DNA of 64,000 bases. Origin: Albugo candida. Its lineage: Eukaryota; Oomycota; Peronosporomycetes; Albuginales. The position numbers and the translations under genes were made by a program. Under the pieces are notes generated by a model that did no database searches, was not told where the DNA came from, and saw nothing but the letters and a program-made list of their open reading frames with translations. The stretch is from contig JBDOQK010000011.1 in the NCBI GenBank assembly GCA_040437565.1, positions 496,001 through 560,000 of the forward strand, written 5' to 3'. This document shows, one piece after another, positions 32,244 through 42,076 of the stretch; the first letter of the stretch is position 1; every line of letters starts with the position of its first letter.

Positions 32244-33444
32244 ATGCTTCGAAAACAGGTGATCGAAGTGACTCGATCTGCGTATCAACAAAATGCACTA
32301 AAGCGTATGGTAGCGGATCATCAGACAGTGTATGATCCAATATACGGACTCAAGTATTTGGTGTTCTCACTCAAGCCAACCATTCACAAACCGGACGCTA
32401 TGTCGAATCCTGTCGCCAAGCCGTCAGTTTTTCGTGATCCCTTCGCGAAAGAATACATCGAGAAGGATCTTATGGTGACCCAAATAAATGGAACGCACAA
32501 TCTCCTCTTAAACAAGTACAATGTGGTTGACGAGCACGTATGATATAAGTTGATTGACTACTATAGCGCCTTATGATATATCTTTGCCAGGTTGTGTTAG
32601 CAACGATAGACTATGAATCGCAAGAAGATCCAGTCAACGTGAAAGACTTTCAGGCGATGTGGACGTGTATGGAAGGAATGGATGCTTTTGCATTTTTCAA
32701 TTGCGGATATGCCAGTGGCGCAAGGTCGGTTGATTGGCTTTCCCTGAGCTGTATTGAAATTTGTGCAATTAGTCAGCCGCATAAACACATGCAATTAATA
32801 TCGTATCCATCCCTTCGCAATTACACTGGCAATAAAAGGGTTCGATTTGTCTATTGCTTCTTGTGCCATCTGTCAAGTGAGCGAGTGGTAGCCTCCACTT
32901 CTACAATACATTGTAGACGCTTTGAAGAAGTATGAAGAAATCCCATCCAACACGATTTTACAATTACAAGAGCTCCCATTTCGTCACTTTTTACATCGCA
33001 TTGATCATTGTAAAGCTGATAATAGCGATGTCGCAGGTCTGTGCTTCGCGGCGAAATGGCGTGATTTTGCTCATGTTGTTTGTCTTTGGAAAAGGGTATC
33101 TTCATCGGCAGTATGAAATAATGTATGCAGAATTATGCCAGGTTGAACGTCCCCAGTCGGTTCCCGTAAACAACGACACCGAAAACAGCGAAACAATTGC
33201 GTACAACCTATTGCTAACATCGGAATTCTTGATGCTCGTTCCTCGAAAAATGCAATCCTACTATGGCATCGAGGTCAATTCGATTGGGTTCACGGGGTCT
33301 TTTTTGGGTCGCACTCGGGAACAGATGGACTTTCTGACAGGAAACACGGGTGGGGTCAGCGGTCCGATGAAATTGTTACAGGAAGTGACATTCCCGCAAA
33401 ATCATGAGTTGGTTGTTACCGACAGCAATGGAATAGATAAATAA
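32244..33444 (+). CDS. Ap4A phosphorylase / ATP adenylyltransferase
   Basis: Five exons with introns of 53, 48, 43 and 58 nt; the sum is 999 nt, 332 residues. Family motifs in order: FRDPFAKEYIEKDL, HNLLLNKYNVVDEH, VVLATIDYESQEDP, FAFFNCGYASGAS with the nucleotide-binding HIT-like QPHKHMQL, then QELPFRHF, YNLLLTSEFLMLVPRK and VNSIGFTGSFLGRT. The enzyme splits diadenosine tetraphosphate with phosphate to ATP and ADP. It is found in fungi, plants and stramenopiles but not in animals. The start at ATG 32244 fits. It diverges from the kinesin gene, with 213 bp between the starts. Confidence 0.88.
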
Positions 33445-33539
33445 TTATATATTGAATTATCGACATTTATCGTCTTCATACAACAAAAGTAAGGCTCTTG
33501 GTGTTGAGACTCTTGACTTTCAACACAAATTGTGAATTT

Positions 33540-34244
33540 CTAATGCTTCTGATCAGCACGAATGCCATTCCCAAATGTCTCAGTGTTGTAATTACGCCAG
33601 CCGTGGAGGTTCATTTGCCAGCTTCTCTGCTTAAGTATTGCAGAAAGCGTATTTCCCAAATCCAAGAACTTGAGTATATCCTGTAGAAATAGACATCCCG
33701 CCGATAGCTCATTTTCATCCACACGTTGAATTATGGTGAGAAGGATGGTGATGAAATTCTCCGCTTCTGACCTTTGACACGATATATCGGCTTCAGAGAG
33801 ATTGGTGCGAAAGAATCGATTGCGACTGAATCGCAAACGCTCCAGGAAGACACACATAACATCAAATGTGCATCCAGACGAGCCCTTACAATTGCATGTA
33901 CTCAACTGCTTGGCCGCGTCAAGGACGTTTGCAGCACTGAAACTTTTCTTCAATCCAAGTTGACCCCGAAGGAGAGATTGCGCGAGCGGTGACTTTGTCG
34001 TAGCCGTTAGTCTCGATAAAAGCGACTTGCGTAAGTCTCGGAATTCTTCAAAAGAACGAGTGACACTTTGGCTTGATTCATGCCCGTTCAGTGGTGACAT
34101 ATCTCGGTACACTTTTGCAAGGTTTTTGGACTGAAGTGTGATCACATACGCGAGATTTTTACGCGAGCCATGAATTGATGTGATTTGAGCTCGAAGTTGC
34201 TTCAATATTCGCGGGTCTAGCTTTTCTATGGAAGTTTCTGGCAT
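33540..34244 (-). CDS. hypothetical protein with a PX-like N-terminal region
   Basis: Single exon, 234 residues from ATG 34244. The first half has the layout of a PX (phosphoinositide-binding) domain: a beta strand NLAYVITLQSKNLAKVYRD, then SFEEFRDLRKSLLSRL as in RYSEF-DLR segments of sorting nexins. The later half includes CNCKGSSGC and a helical VMCVFLERLRFSRNRFF, comparable to the C-terminal PX helix. The central basic/proline loop typical of PX is not obvious, so lipid binding is uncertain. It converges on the Ap4A phosphorylase gene, 95 bp away. Confidence 0.55.
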   Translation of the reverse strand: MPETSIEKLDPRILKQLRAQITSIHGSRKNLAYVITLQSKNLAKVYRDMSPLNGHESSQSVTRSFEEFRDLRKSLLSRLTATTKSPLAQSLLRGQLGLKKSFSAANVLDAAKQLSTCNCKGSSGCTFDVMCVFLERLRFSRNRFFRTNLSEADISCQRSEAENFITILLTIIQRVDENELSAGCLFLQDILKFLDLGNTLSAILKQRSWQMNLHGWRNYNTETFGNGIRADQKH

Positions 34245-35224
34245 TATGTTTGGCTTGTGCGTTCAGTGAGAATATGGAAGGAATCACCTTGACATTCACT
34301 GAAACATGTAGAGGATAGGCAACAGCTCTACCAAAAATTTCTCAGTAACGCAAGTAACAGTCATCTTTCCTCTTGTTGCATAAAGTGGGATAGAGAAAAA
34401 TCAGGATGTACTCCACTTAATCACACGCTCTATAATGACTTGTAAAGTACCAGTTCAAGTCAAAAGTGTGTTCTATACAGCTGGAACCGTGCAATGGAGG
34501 AAAACTAGAGCTGTCGCCAGAAGGTAGAAGACAGACGCCGAACTCTTACTCTCACTTTGAATGAGTTCATTCCGCATCTGTAAAAAGAGTCGGAATATGT
34601 TTGACAGATGACTTTGAAGATGCCATCTGATTGTTTTTGGGTCTTCGATTTCAAGTACAGAGAGATCACCGTAATCAAAGTCGTCAAAAACCGACACTCT
34701 TAGTAGATCAGTGGCAAATATAGCTTAATTTAGAGTATTTATTTATAATCCTCCGGATGACTGACTATCGATACGCAGTTTGTTACAATTGCAGCAATAA
34801 AACCCGTATACAGAGATACTAACTAGCAACAAATCTCAAGCTGACTAGTTTGACCAAAGACGAAACTTCGGTTGTGACGTCCGCCCGTTTGAAGAGGCGT
34901 TTTAATGCATCAAAATGATACGTCACTCTCTTCCGCCAACGAATGCAATGACTGGCTTGACTCCTGACAGCTACTTTTAGCTCACTTTCGTGTCACCGCA
35001 GTAGAGCGCTCACTCATAAGGAAGGTAGAGAACCAGACAAACAGTGTAATGAAATCCGACACAAAGTAGAGCGCTCACTCTACCCACGAATGAGTCGGTA
35101 GAAATTGTACATTCTGAAATAGTTAGTAATGTATAGATTTCTTTGATTTATGTCCACGAAACACGCGGTCGATATTTAGTTACGAAGGTATAGAATCAGC
35201 TCAAAAGTGACAATAATAGCAGTG
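34245..35224. other. intergenic region between the PX-like and QSOX genes
   Basis: It contains the divergent upstream regions of both genes. A minus-strand frame at 34473-34697 ends in a hydrophobic segment (SVFYLLATALVFLHC) like a tail anchor and follows a possible acceptor, but no start exon was found, so it is not called as a gene. A 15-bp direct repeat (agtagagcgctcact) occurs at about 35000 and 35065. Confidence 0.4.
35000..35079. repeat. 15-bp direct repeat upstream of QSOX
   Basis: The word agtagagcgctcact starts at about 35000 and again at about 35065, a spacing of 65 bp, 150-225 bp before the QSOX ATG. Its core agcgct is a perfect palindrome. It could be a paired regulator site; chance is possible. 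Confidence 0.5.
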
Positions 35225-36703
35225 ATGCAGCGCTTGTATGCTCTTTTGACTGTGATCACAATTCATGAAACTTTGGCATTTTTTAAGGATTCCCCGTACG
35301 TACGTACCCTGGATAATACAACCTATGACACTCTTGTACGGCAAACATCCACCGTCTGGCTTGTCGACTTTTACGCTCCGTGGTGTCCGCACTGCAGCCA
35401 TTTCGCACCGCAATATGAAAGAATAGCAAGGGCGCTTGCGTCATCTAATATTAAAATCGGAGCCGTGGATTGCGTCGAGACAAGTTCAGTTTGTGATGAT
35501 GAAAAAGTTGAGATGTATCCGTCGATTCGGCTGCTTCAGATTCCATCGGACAATAACAAAACATTAATATTTGATAATCGTCGCTTTACAGTTTCACGTG
35601 ATATTATTGACTGGGTAGTAGAACAGTGCGTGAAAGCCGGAATCGATACCGGCGCGATCGATTACGAGGTTCCAAGCGAGGATTTGGCCGATAATGAAGC
35701 GAAGGCTATGAACCAGAACGCTATCGCCCCGCTGGATGATTCCATCCAGCTAAAATATGCACGGCTGTGTGAAGCTGGGGCTACAGCTTTATATACCTTG
35801 GAATCCTCAATTTTTTTGGGCACATCCTCTCTAAGCAGTCAACGATATGATGCGGCAATTCTGTGGATGGAAGCACTGGCTGCATCATTTCCACTTGCGC
35901 AGAATCGAGAGGCGTTTGGCAAACTCTTGCTGCAATTTAGAAAAGAAGAAAGTTGGGTGAAAAAAGAGTGGCGCAAAGTTTTTTTCACATGGAGAGCTGA
36001 AGTCAAATCCACAATGTTCCCACTGTGTATGTTCGAAATAGTCAAACAAGGCACTAAAGACGATGGCTCAGCAATGATGCAAGAGAAATCGGAAGGAAGG
36101 GAATGGCGTAATTGCCGCACATACACCTGTGGTTTATGGACTTTATTTCACAGTATGACGGTGAACGTTCTGTACAAAGGCTGCAACTTACGTCCATCAC
36201 AAGTCGCGATAGCTATACGCTCATTTGTCGAGCATTTCTTTGGCTGTGAAGAGTGTGCTGACCACTTCCTTGAAGCGAATCCGCCCGATGTTATGTCGAC
36301 TTTGCAAGATATGGATCATGATGGTGGAGCAGCTTCGATTCTTTGGCTGTGGGAAATGCACAACGCGGTGAATGACCGTACAGAGAAGGCCTTATGGCCT
36401 ACGAGCAGAGTCTGTAAGACTTGTTATTTTGAGAAAGAAGAGGAGATTGAAGTCAACAGGACTAGACTAGTATCGTACATGATCGCATCGTATCAGCAAT
36501 CAGAAGACGATGTGTGGTCACTACGATACAACGTGGAGGGTATCGGTGAAGCGATTCGCGGCTCGATTAGCAAACAAGTCAAACACTACTTGCTTCTTAT
36601 CTCAGCTTTGATGTTCTCAGGTTGGATTGTCTACCTTCTGGTTCGTCCTCGACGACGCTCTGGGTACCATTTCCTCAAGGCACATCGAGCACACATTGCC
36701 TGA
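35225..36703 (+). CDS. QSOX: quiescin sulfhydryl oxidase (QSOX)
   Basis: Flavin-dependent oxidase that makes disulfides in secretory proteins. Single exon, 492 residues from ATG 35225, with a signal peptide (MQRLYALLTVITIHETLAFF). The thioredoxin domain has FYAPWCPHCSHFAPQYERI (active CPHC). The Erv/ALR domain has CGLWTLFHSMTVN, then the redox pair in FFGCEECADHF, ILWLWEMHNAVNDR and a CKTC shuttle-like motif. A C-terminal membrane span (YLLLISALMFSGWIVYLLV) with a basic tail anchors it. A second thioredoxin domain is absent, as in plant and protist QSOX. Confidence 0.92.
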   Translation: MQRLYALLTVITIHETLAFFKDSPYVRTLDNTTYDTLVRQTSTVWLVDFYAPWCPHCSHFAPQYERIARALASSNIKIGAVDCVETSSVCDDEKVEMYPSIRLLQIPSDNNKTLIFDNRRFTVSRDIIDWVVEQCVKAGIDTGAIDYEVPSEDLADNEAKAMNQNAIAPLDDSIQLKYARLCEAGATALYTLESSIFLGTSSLSSQRYDAAILWMEALAASFPLAQNREAFGKLLLQFRKEESWVKKEWRKVFFTWRAEVKSTMFPLCMFEIVKQGTKDDGSAMMQEKSEGREWRNCRTYTCGLWTLFHSMTVNVLYKGCNLRPSQVAIAIRSFVEHFFGCEECADHFLEANPPDVMSTLQDMDHDGGAASILWLWEMHNAVNDRTEKALWPTSRVCKTCYFEKEEEIEVNRTRLVSYMIASYQQSEDDVWSLRYNVEGIGEAIRGSISKQVKHYLLLISALMFSGWIVYLLVRPRRRSGYHFLKAHRAHIA

Positions 36704-36916
36704 TCGTAGGAATCGAAAGTAAAATTACAAGTACTTTAACAATATCTAAAATCGATTCAAAGTGCAGAAATCAGCTTTAACAGTCTATAAGCAGCTCTAA
36801 TGTACCAAACCAGCCGGGAGAGATCTCATTTTGGCGACTCGAGGCTCAGTTAAAGCGTTGATGATAACGATATTGATTTCTGATTGACTCTATCATGGTA
36901 TATGAGGCTGATACCT
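36704..36916. other. convergent 3' intergenic region
   Basis: Short gap between the QSOX stop and the stop of the ankyrin gene. It presumably holds both 3' untranslated ends; no element recognised. Confidence 0.4.
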
Positions 36917-39811
36917 TCAGTGACCAGCTTTTCGTCTGTGCTGCTCTGTTCGAGTAGCAGGTCGTCTCATGCGGCCAATGGCGTCCGGAGAAGCCTGTTC
37001 CACTTTTGCTCGATTCTCTGTCAAATATGGACTCTCCCACCGCGATTCACCAGTGATTCCATGCACATAGTAAGAATGGCCTTCCGAGGTGTAGCAGGTC
37101 TGCCAAATATCTCTCGACTGGGCTTTATGAGCGACTGAAGACTGCCGTCCATGGGATCGAATTGCCCTTAATGGAATCGGGTGGATGGCGGAAATGCGTT
37201 CGCAATCTGCTCGAATGATTCTTTCGCTCTGACTTCCAATTGTCGATACTTCTCTATGCTCCTGACTAGAATACTCTCTGGCAGTGAGCCAAGGCTGGTG
37301 GATATGCTGTCTAGCTAATTTGTTACGCAGTGATGGATTCTCCGCAAGAGCTCTTCGAACTTGATTCCTTGGCGACATTGGCTGCGCGTTCGAAAATAAC
37401 TGCGCTTCAGTTCGAATATGACAGCTTCTAGAACCTGTCCACGTGCGGGGCTGCGCTTCCCGAGTCGTTCTATCCGAGTGCACTTTTGTGTGGTATTTGG
37501 CGATAAAATTTGCGCATTTAATATGATTCTGACCGAGTGCGAGTTCGTATGGAGTTTTATGCGCGTGATTGAAGGCTGTGACGTCGGCAGCACTCTGCAA
37601 AAGAAGTTTGACGAGTCTAGAGTACCCCAAGCGTGCTGCGTCATGCAAAGGAGTGTTCCCTGTCAAAGTATCTGGTTCATTGATAATTGCATCGCTTCCT
37701 ACATCGATAAGATATGCGATACACTCGCAATGATTTCCAAAGACTGCACAATGTATCGGAGTCCGTCCATTGACATCCAAAACAGCAAAATCCGCGCCGT
37801 GGTGACACAAAATCTGTATGCAATCCAAATCTCCACGACGAGCTGCAACGTGTAGAGGCGATTCATTATCGGAATTCATGTGATTGACAATCTCTTGATC
37901 CATACGTCTTGACGCAGCTGTAGCGAGAACGCGTGAGAGACATTGCCCGTGGCCATTTCGGACAGCCAATTGGACTGCTGTGTCACCAAAGTCGGGATGA
38001 GGATCATTCTTTGCATGATGCGCCAAACAGACATCAACCAACTGAACATCGCCAATTCGACATGCGAGAAGCAGCGGGGTGTCACCATTCTGCTTCTCTA
38101 CCATTTTATCGATTGGAAATCCACTCTTAAAGACTTGATCGAGTTGATCCCAGTTATGATTCTTTGCGAGCTGGAGAATGTCAATAGAGCGGTAGCTCGT
38201 TGTCGGCAGTTTAGCTATACTGAGGCTCGTTTCCTTGATGGCAGAATCTGGCATCAAAGCCTGAAGAAAGCCTTTCCTGGTCGGCTTTGGGGTAGGCGGC
38301 GACGGTGATTGTGCCTCGCAGTTGGGAGAGATCAAAAGACGCAATTGAACGACCCAAGTGTGAGCTTCGTCCTTACTTGATGCTATAAGATCTAAGCTTC
38401 TAGAAGACGTGATCACCGAAAAGCAACGATCTTGCTCGAGCATTGCCATAGTGGCTGCTGCTGCGCCATTCAAAGTGGTCGATAATACCATTGCGGTTTT
38501 CGACTGCTTGATAAGTCTCTCAAATGGGGGTGTCTGATGTCCCAATCGAATCTCTTGTACCTGACTCAGCCTCAGGAAGCGGCTTGGACCGGATCCCTGA
38601 GGTCCAGCCCACGAAATCAAGGCTTCTTTATACTTTGCATTGAATTCTTCGACCATTATCCATTGGCGCTTAGGCGCACTGAAAGAAGCAGAAGAAGAGC
38701 TTGAAGAAGAGCCCAGCATCTTCACAAACCGTTGGTGATATGCAACTTTATAGAAAAGGGATCCACGTGACAGTACCACAGGAACGCGCGATGCACTCGA
38801 TTCCAACAAAGGTTCAACTTTAGGTACTTTGACTGATAATAAAGTGGAATCTTGTGGAGAGGTATTGACAATCTTTAGTCGCAATCGAACACGTCCTGAT
38901 TCTTTGTCTGGTGATAAATCACTGGATGGCGCATACACTGAATACCAATCTTCGAGCACCTCGCTACTTGTGCATTGAAGGGGAATATGAGTCTCACCGA
39001 CGAGACTTTTATTACTCGTTTTGACAGCTATGTGCAAGGACTGTTCTTCCTTGGACTCTATCGAAACAGAGAACTGCTCGTTCCATATTGCTTCACTGCC
39101 TCCTTTCTTATGCGTTTCTGTATGGTTTTGTAGTGCCAGCGTGTTGAACGCACACGAAGTGGTCTTTTTAATAAGATGACTGGCGTCACAAATCCGTAGT
39201 TCTAAATAATTCGATTGCGTTCCAAATTTATCGATTTTCGACAAATTTACAGCTTTCAAGACATCCACAGATAACATCAAACTCTTTTCTCCATGACTTG
39301 CGTTATATTGTCCCAATTCTCGTGTTTTTCCTATAAGCACGGGAATGTCTCGTGGTTGGCCATCAATCGGTGCTGAAGTTCCTGGCTCATGAATAACGAC
39401 CTCAGGAATGAGTGAAAGGCTTGACGTTCCCGTGTTCACTGTGTTATTTCGGGTCGTTTGGTGCGGTAAAGTCGTTCTCCATGGCTCATGTCTTTCCAAC
39501 GCGTTTTCTTCCAAATCAGCAGAAACCACAGGCACTGTGAGATATTTCGTTTGTAGGGATGACGAAAGCCCTTTGAACATTTGCAGAATCGATTTCGAAT
39601 GCGCTGGCGCTGTCGACGGAATGCACGACTTCTTGACAATTTGATACCTCGAATCGAGCCATGTACCCTCAGAATCGCTTTGGTCGTTTGTGATGATATC
39701 GGTGCTATACGGTGGATACACTCGACGTACAGAAGCGATTGTACTCGTCCGAGTGTCTGTGGGTGAGTGCGATCCATCCGGACTCGCTGAGAGCTTGTGA
39801 GTAGCACTCAT
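36917..39811 (-). CDS. C2-PH-ankyrin-WW multidomain protein
   Basis: Single exon, 964 residues. In order: a disordered start; a C2-like domain (about residues 175-300, LSVDVLKAVNLSKIDKFGTQ, EAIWNEQFSVSI, VGETHIPL); a PH-like domain (about 345-500, GSLFYKVAYHQRFVKM, KRQWIMVEEF, DEAHTWVVQLRLL); about six ankyrin repeats (about 560-770, NGDTPLLLACRIGDVQLVDV, NESPLHVAARRGDLDCIQIL, NGRTPIHCAVFGNHCECIAY, GNTPLHDAARLGYSRLVKLL); and a C-terminal WW domain (WQTCYTSEGHSYYVHGITG then ESRWESPYL). This is a membrane-targeted scaffold by inference: C2 and PH bind phospholipids, ankyrin and WW bind proteins. I know no named orthologue with this order. Confidence 0.85.
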   Translation of the reverse strand: MSATHKLSASPDGSHSPTDTRTSTIASVRRVYPPYSTDIITNDQSDSEGTWLDSRYQIVKKSCIPSTAPAHSKSILQMFKGLSSSLQTKYLTVPVVSADLEENALERHEPWRTTLPHQTTRNNTVNTGTSSLSLIPEVVIHEPGTSAPIDGQPRDIPVLIGKTRELGQYNASHGEKSLMLSVDVLKAVNLSKIDKFGTQSNYLELRICDASHLIKKTTSCAFNTLALQNHTETHKKGGSEAIWNEQFSVSIESKEEQSLHIAVKTSNKSLVGETHIPLQCTSSEVLEDWYSVYAPSSDLSPDKESGRVRLRLKIVNTSPQDSTLLSVKVPKVEPLLESSASRVPVVLSRGSLFYKVAYHQRFVKMLGSSSSSSSASFSAPKRQWIMVEEFNAKYKEALISWAGPQGSGPSRFLRLSQVQEIRLGHQTPPFERLIKQSKTAMVLSTTLNGAAAATMAMLEQDRCFSVITSSRSLDLIASSKDEAHTWVVQLRLLISPNCEAQSPSPPTPKPTRKGFLQALMPDSAIKETSLSIAKLPTTSYRSIDILQLAKNHNWDQLDQVFKSGFPIDKMVEKQNGDTPLLLACRIGDVQLVDVCLAHHAKNDPHPDFGDTAVQLAVRNGHGQCLSRVLATAASRRMDQEIVNHMNSDNESPLHVAARRGDLDCIQILCHHGADFAVLDVNGRTPIHCAVFGNHCECIAYLIDVGSDAIINEPDTLTGNTPLHDAARLGYSRLVKLLLQSAADVTAFNHAHKTPYELALGQNHIKCANFIAKYHTKVHSDRTTREAQPRTWTGSRSCHIRTEAQLFSNAQPMSPRNQVRRALAENPSLRNKLARQHIHQPWLTAREYSSQEHREVSTIGSQSERIIRADCERISAIHPIPLRAIRSHGRQSSVAHKAQSRDIWQTCYTSEGHSYYVHGITGESRWESPYLTENRAKVEQASPDAIGRMRRPATRTEQHRRKAGH

Positions 39812-40131
39812 AGGCTCATTTGCATCACAAACCTATGGAGCTATTTCAAGGCATCTATTAATATTCGACTTGCGACAGAAGCACAGGAATGCAGTCGCTT
39901 GCATGCGTAAGGAACGAGAGGTACGGATAATTGGTGAATGTGATTGCATTAAGAAGACTTCTATAAGGCAAAGGAAAAAAAGCTAAAAAAATGCGACAGT
40001 ATAAAGGCACAAATGCACGTCAATAGCGTCTTTATTGCACACGCAACTTCTAAGCTCTCCATTTCCTCCGATTCTTTCTTCGAATACTTCCCTCTTTCTT
40101 TCATTCGAAAAAAACACACTCATTAAAGCAG
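39812..40131. other. intergenic, between ankyrin-gene start and ADP/ATP carrier stop
   Basis: Holds the promoter of the C2-PH-ankyrin gene and the 3' end of the carrier gene, both minus strand. It is A/T-rich near 39960-40110; no distinct element recognised. Confidence 0.4.
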
Positions 40132-41091
40132 TTATTCGCTTGAAGAAGAGGTGGCGTCAGGGTTCATGTACTTCTTGATAACGTCATATCCGACAAGCAG
40201 GAAGGATCCACCCATTCCACGAATAACGTTGGAGAGAGCGCCTTTGAAAAATGCGGAGCCTCCTTCTGCTTTGAAAATCTTGACAGCACAGTCAAGAGTG
40301 CTAGTGTACAGCACATCCGCACGACCTGCTTGCATCATCATACGACGACGGACAGTGTCCATAGGGTAGGAGACGATACCAGCAGCGGTTGTGACAAGCT
40401 GAGCAACGAGCCATTTCTGCCACACTGGGGCATTGATTGGGTCGCTCAGCACGATGTCACGCAATGTATCGTACCCGCCAAAGAAAGCAGCACGGTAGAC
40501 AATGATACCACCCACAGACACTCCAAATCCTTGGTACAAACCACGGAAACCATCTGACTTGTAAATGGTGGAGATACAATTTCCTAGACCCGTGTAAATA
40601 CGGGATTTTCCTTTTCCGACATCAGCAGCCAGACGAGTTCGGGCAAAGTCCAATGGGTACACAAATAGAAGGGATGTCGCTCCTGCAGCTCCACCGGATG
40701 CCAAATTTCCAGCAAAAAAACGCCAAAATTGGTCTTTCTTCACTCCATCCAGAAAAAGCTTTTTATATTTGTCCTTGAAGGCAAAGTTTAAAGCCTGAGT
40801 TGGAAAATATCGAATGACATTTGCCAAATTTCCACGCCAGAATGAAAGAAGTCCTTGTTCTTTGGTAATACGAACGAAGCAATCGACAATGCCTTTGTAT
40901 TGATTCTCTTTTTTGATTTGTGTGGAAGCGGCTTGCACTTGCAAAAGAAGTTTTACACGTTCGATGGGGGCAACTGCTGTTTTGGAGATCCCTCCAGCAA
41001 CTCCGCCGGCAGCCAAATCGGCAAAGAAGGAGAATACTTCACTTTTCTTCTCGGAAGTGGCAAGAGGTTTGTATTGCATAAGAGTGCTCAT
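40132..41091 (-). CDS. ANT: mitochondrial ADP/ATP carrier (adenine nucleotide translocase)
   Basis: Inner-membrane exchanger of ADP for ATP. Single exon, 319 residues, six membrane helices in three repeats, each with the carrier motif: [27 protein letters not shown] and [20 protein letters not shown] is near-identical to the RRRMMM signature unique to ADP/ATP carriers. Also [20 protein letters not shown] and [20 protein letters not shown], which are strongly conserved. No cleavable presequence. A divergent promoter is shared with TRAPPC4. Confidence 0.96.
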   Translation of the reverse strand: MSTLMQYKPLATSEKKSEVFSFFADLAAGGVAGGISKTAVAPIERVKLLLQVQAASTQIKKENQYKGIVDCFVRITKEQGLLSFWRGNLANVIRYFPTQALNFAFKDKYKKLFLDGVKKDQFWRFFAGNLASGGAAGATSLLFVYPLDFARTRLAADVGKGKSRIYTGLGNCISTIYKSDGFRGLYQGFGVSVGGIIVYRAAFFGGYDTLRDIVLSDPINAPVWQKWLVAQLVTTAAGIVSYPMDTVRRRMMMQAGRADVLYTSTLDCAVKIFKAEGGSAFFKGALSNVIRGMGGSFLLVGYDVIKKYMNPDATSSSSE

Positions 41092-41515
41092 GTCAACTTG
41101 GTTTTCGATGAATGGAGAGATGACTTGTGGTGAAGGAAGAAAAAGATTGAATGTTTCGATAGCAGTGTCAAAAGTGTGTGGTGGTTATGCATTTCCCTCC
41201 CCTCACCTTGTGATTGGATAATAAGTGAAACAGATGTAGAAACGGCATCTATGTTAGCTTGTGATTGGCCTCAAAAAAAGTGATGTAACGATTATTCCAA
41301 AGACAGCCAATAATTAGAGTGTGTTGTTGAACGGCTTCCACGCGGCTGACTCTTCGAGCGGTGGTAGGCGGACTCAAAAAAGAGGCGCGATCATAAATAT
41401 GTCGTACACTCAAGCAGATCGATCTAACGTAGCGCTTCGATGATTACTTACTCGGAGTAGGTGTACCGTGGGTTCCAAATACTATGCCTCGTCGAACATA
41501 CTCGACTATTTAGTC
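41092..41515. promoter_or_regulatory. divergent promoter of the ADP/ATP carrier and TRAPPC4, with CCAAT boxes
   Basis: 424 bp between two divergent starts. It contains three CCAAT pentamers: on the minus strand at about 41213-41217 and 41264-41268, on the plus strand at about 41307-41311, within 100 bp of each other. CCAAT boxes are NF-Y sites in eukaryotes and suit a strongly expressed carrier gene. The regulatory role is inferred. Confidence 0.5.
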
Positions 41516-42059
41516 ATGTTGCACGCACTTTATATCATCAATAAATCCGGCGGCTTGATTTATCAGCAAGATCTAAGTCCTGCTGCTCCTAAGTTATCAT
41601 CAAATGACCATTTGCGTCTCGGATCGACTTTCCACAGCATGCACGCTATTGCAGCACTGGTAATCCCTGATTAGTACCAGCCATCATGTACATTTACTAA
41701 ATGGGATATAGGCGGCACCAGTTGTATCTGGTGGAATTAATAGCTTGGAGACCGATACATTTCGATTACAGTGCTTCCAAACACTCACCGGAATCAAATT
41801 TTTCATCACCGCGCAGTTGGGAACTCCCGATTTAGATAACGCACTTAAGACTATATATGAGCTTTACGTTGATTATGTACTCAAGGTACGTCCAACACGC
41901 CACCATCCCATCATAATGAAATGATGTGAGCTTTTACAGAATCCGTTCTACGAACTGGAAATGCCCATACGATGCATTTTATTCAACACTGGACTGAAAT
42001 CCTTTGTCGAAAAGTTCAACAGTGATACCAGTCGACGTCGTCCACTAATTTCAGAGTAA
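41516..42059 (+). CDS. TRAPPC4: TRAPP complex subunit 4 (Trs23/synbindin)
   Basis: Core subunit of the TRAPP tether and Rab1/Ypt1 exchange factor in ER-Golgi transport. Three exons: 41516-41659, 41712-41885 and 41940-42059. Each is divisible by three, 145 residues in total. Conserved blocks: LYIINKSGGLIYQQD, LRLGSTFHSMHAI, APVVSGGINSLETDTFRLQC, FQTLTGIKFFITAQLGTPDL, YELYVDYVLKNPFYELEMPI and RCILFNTGLKSFVEKF. The length is that of short family members such as human TRAPPC1/4. Its stop lies 17 bp from the convergent Kelch-MORN stop. Confidence 0.93.
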
Positions 42060-42076
42060 GTGGGATGTATCAACCT

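Noticed and set aside
34473-34697. Tail-anchored small protein on the minus strand
   Set aside because: No start codon or upstream exon found; only a possible acceptor and one hydrophobic segment.
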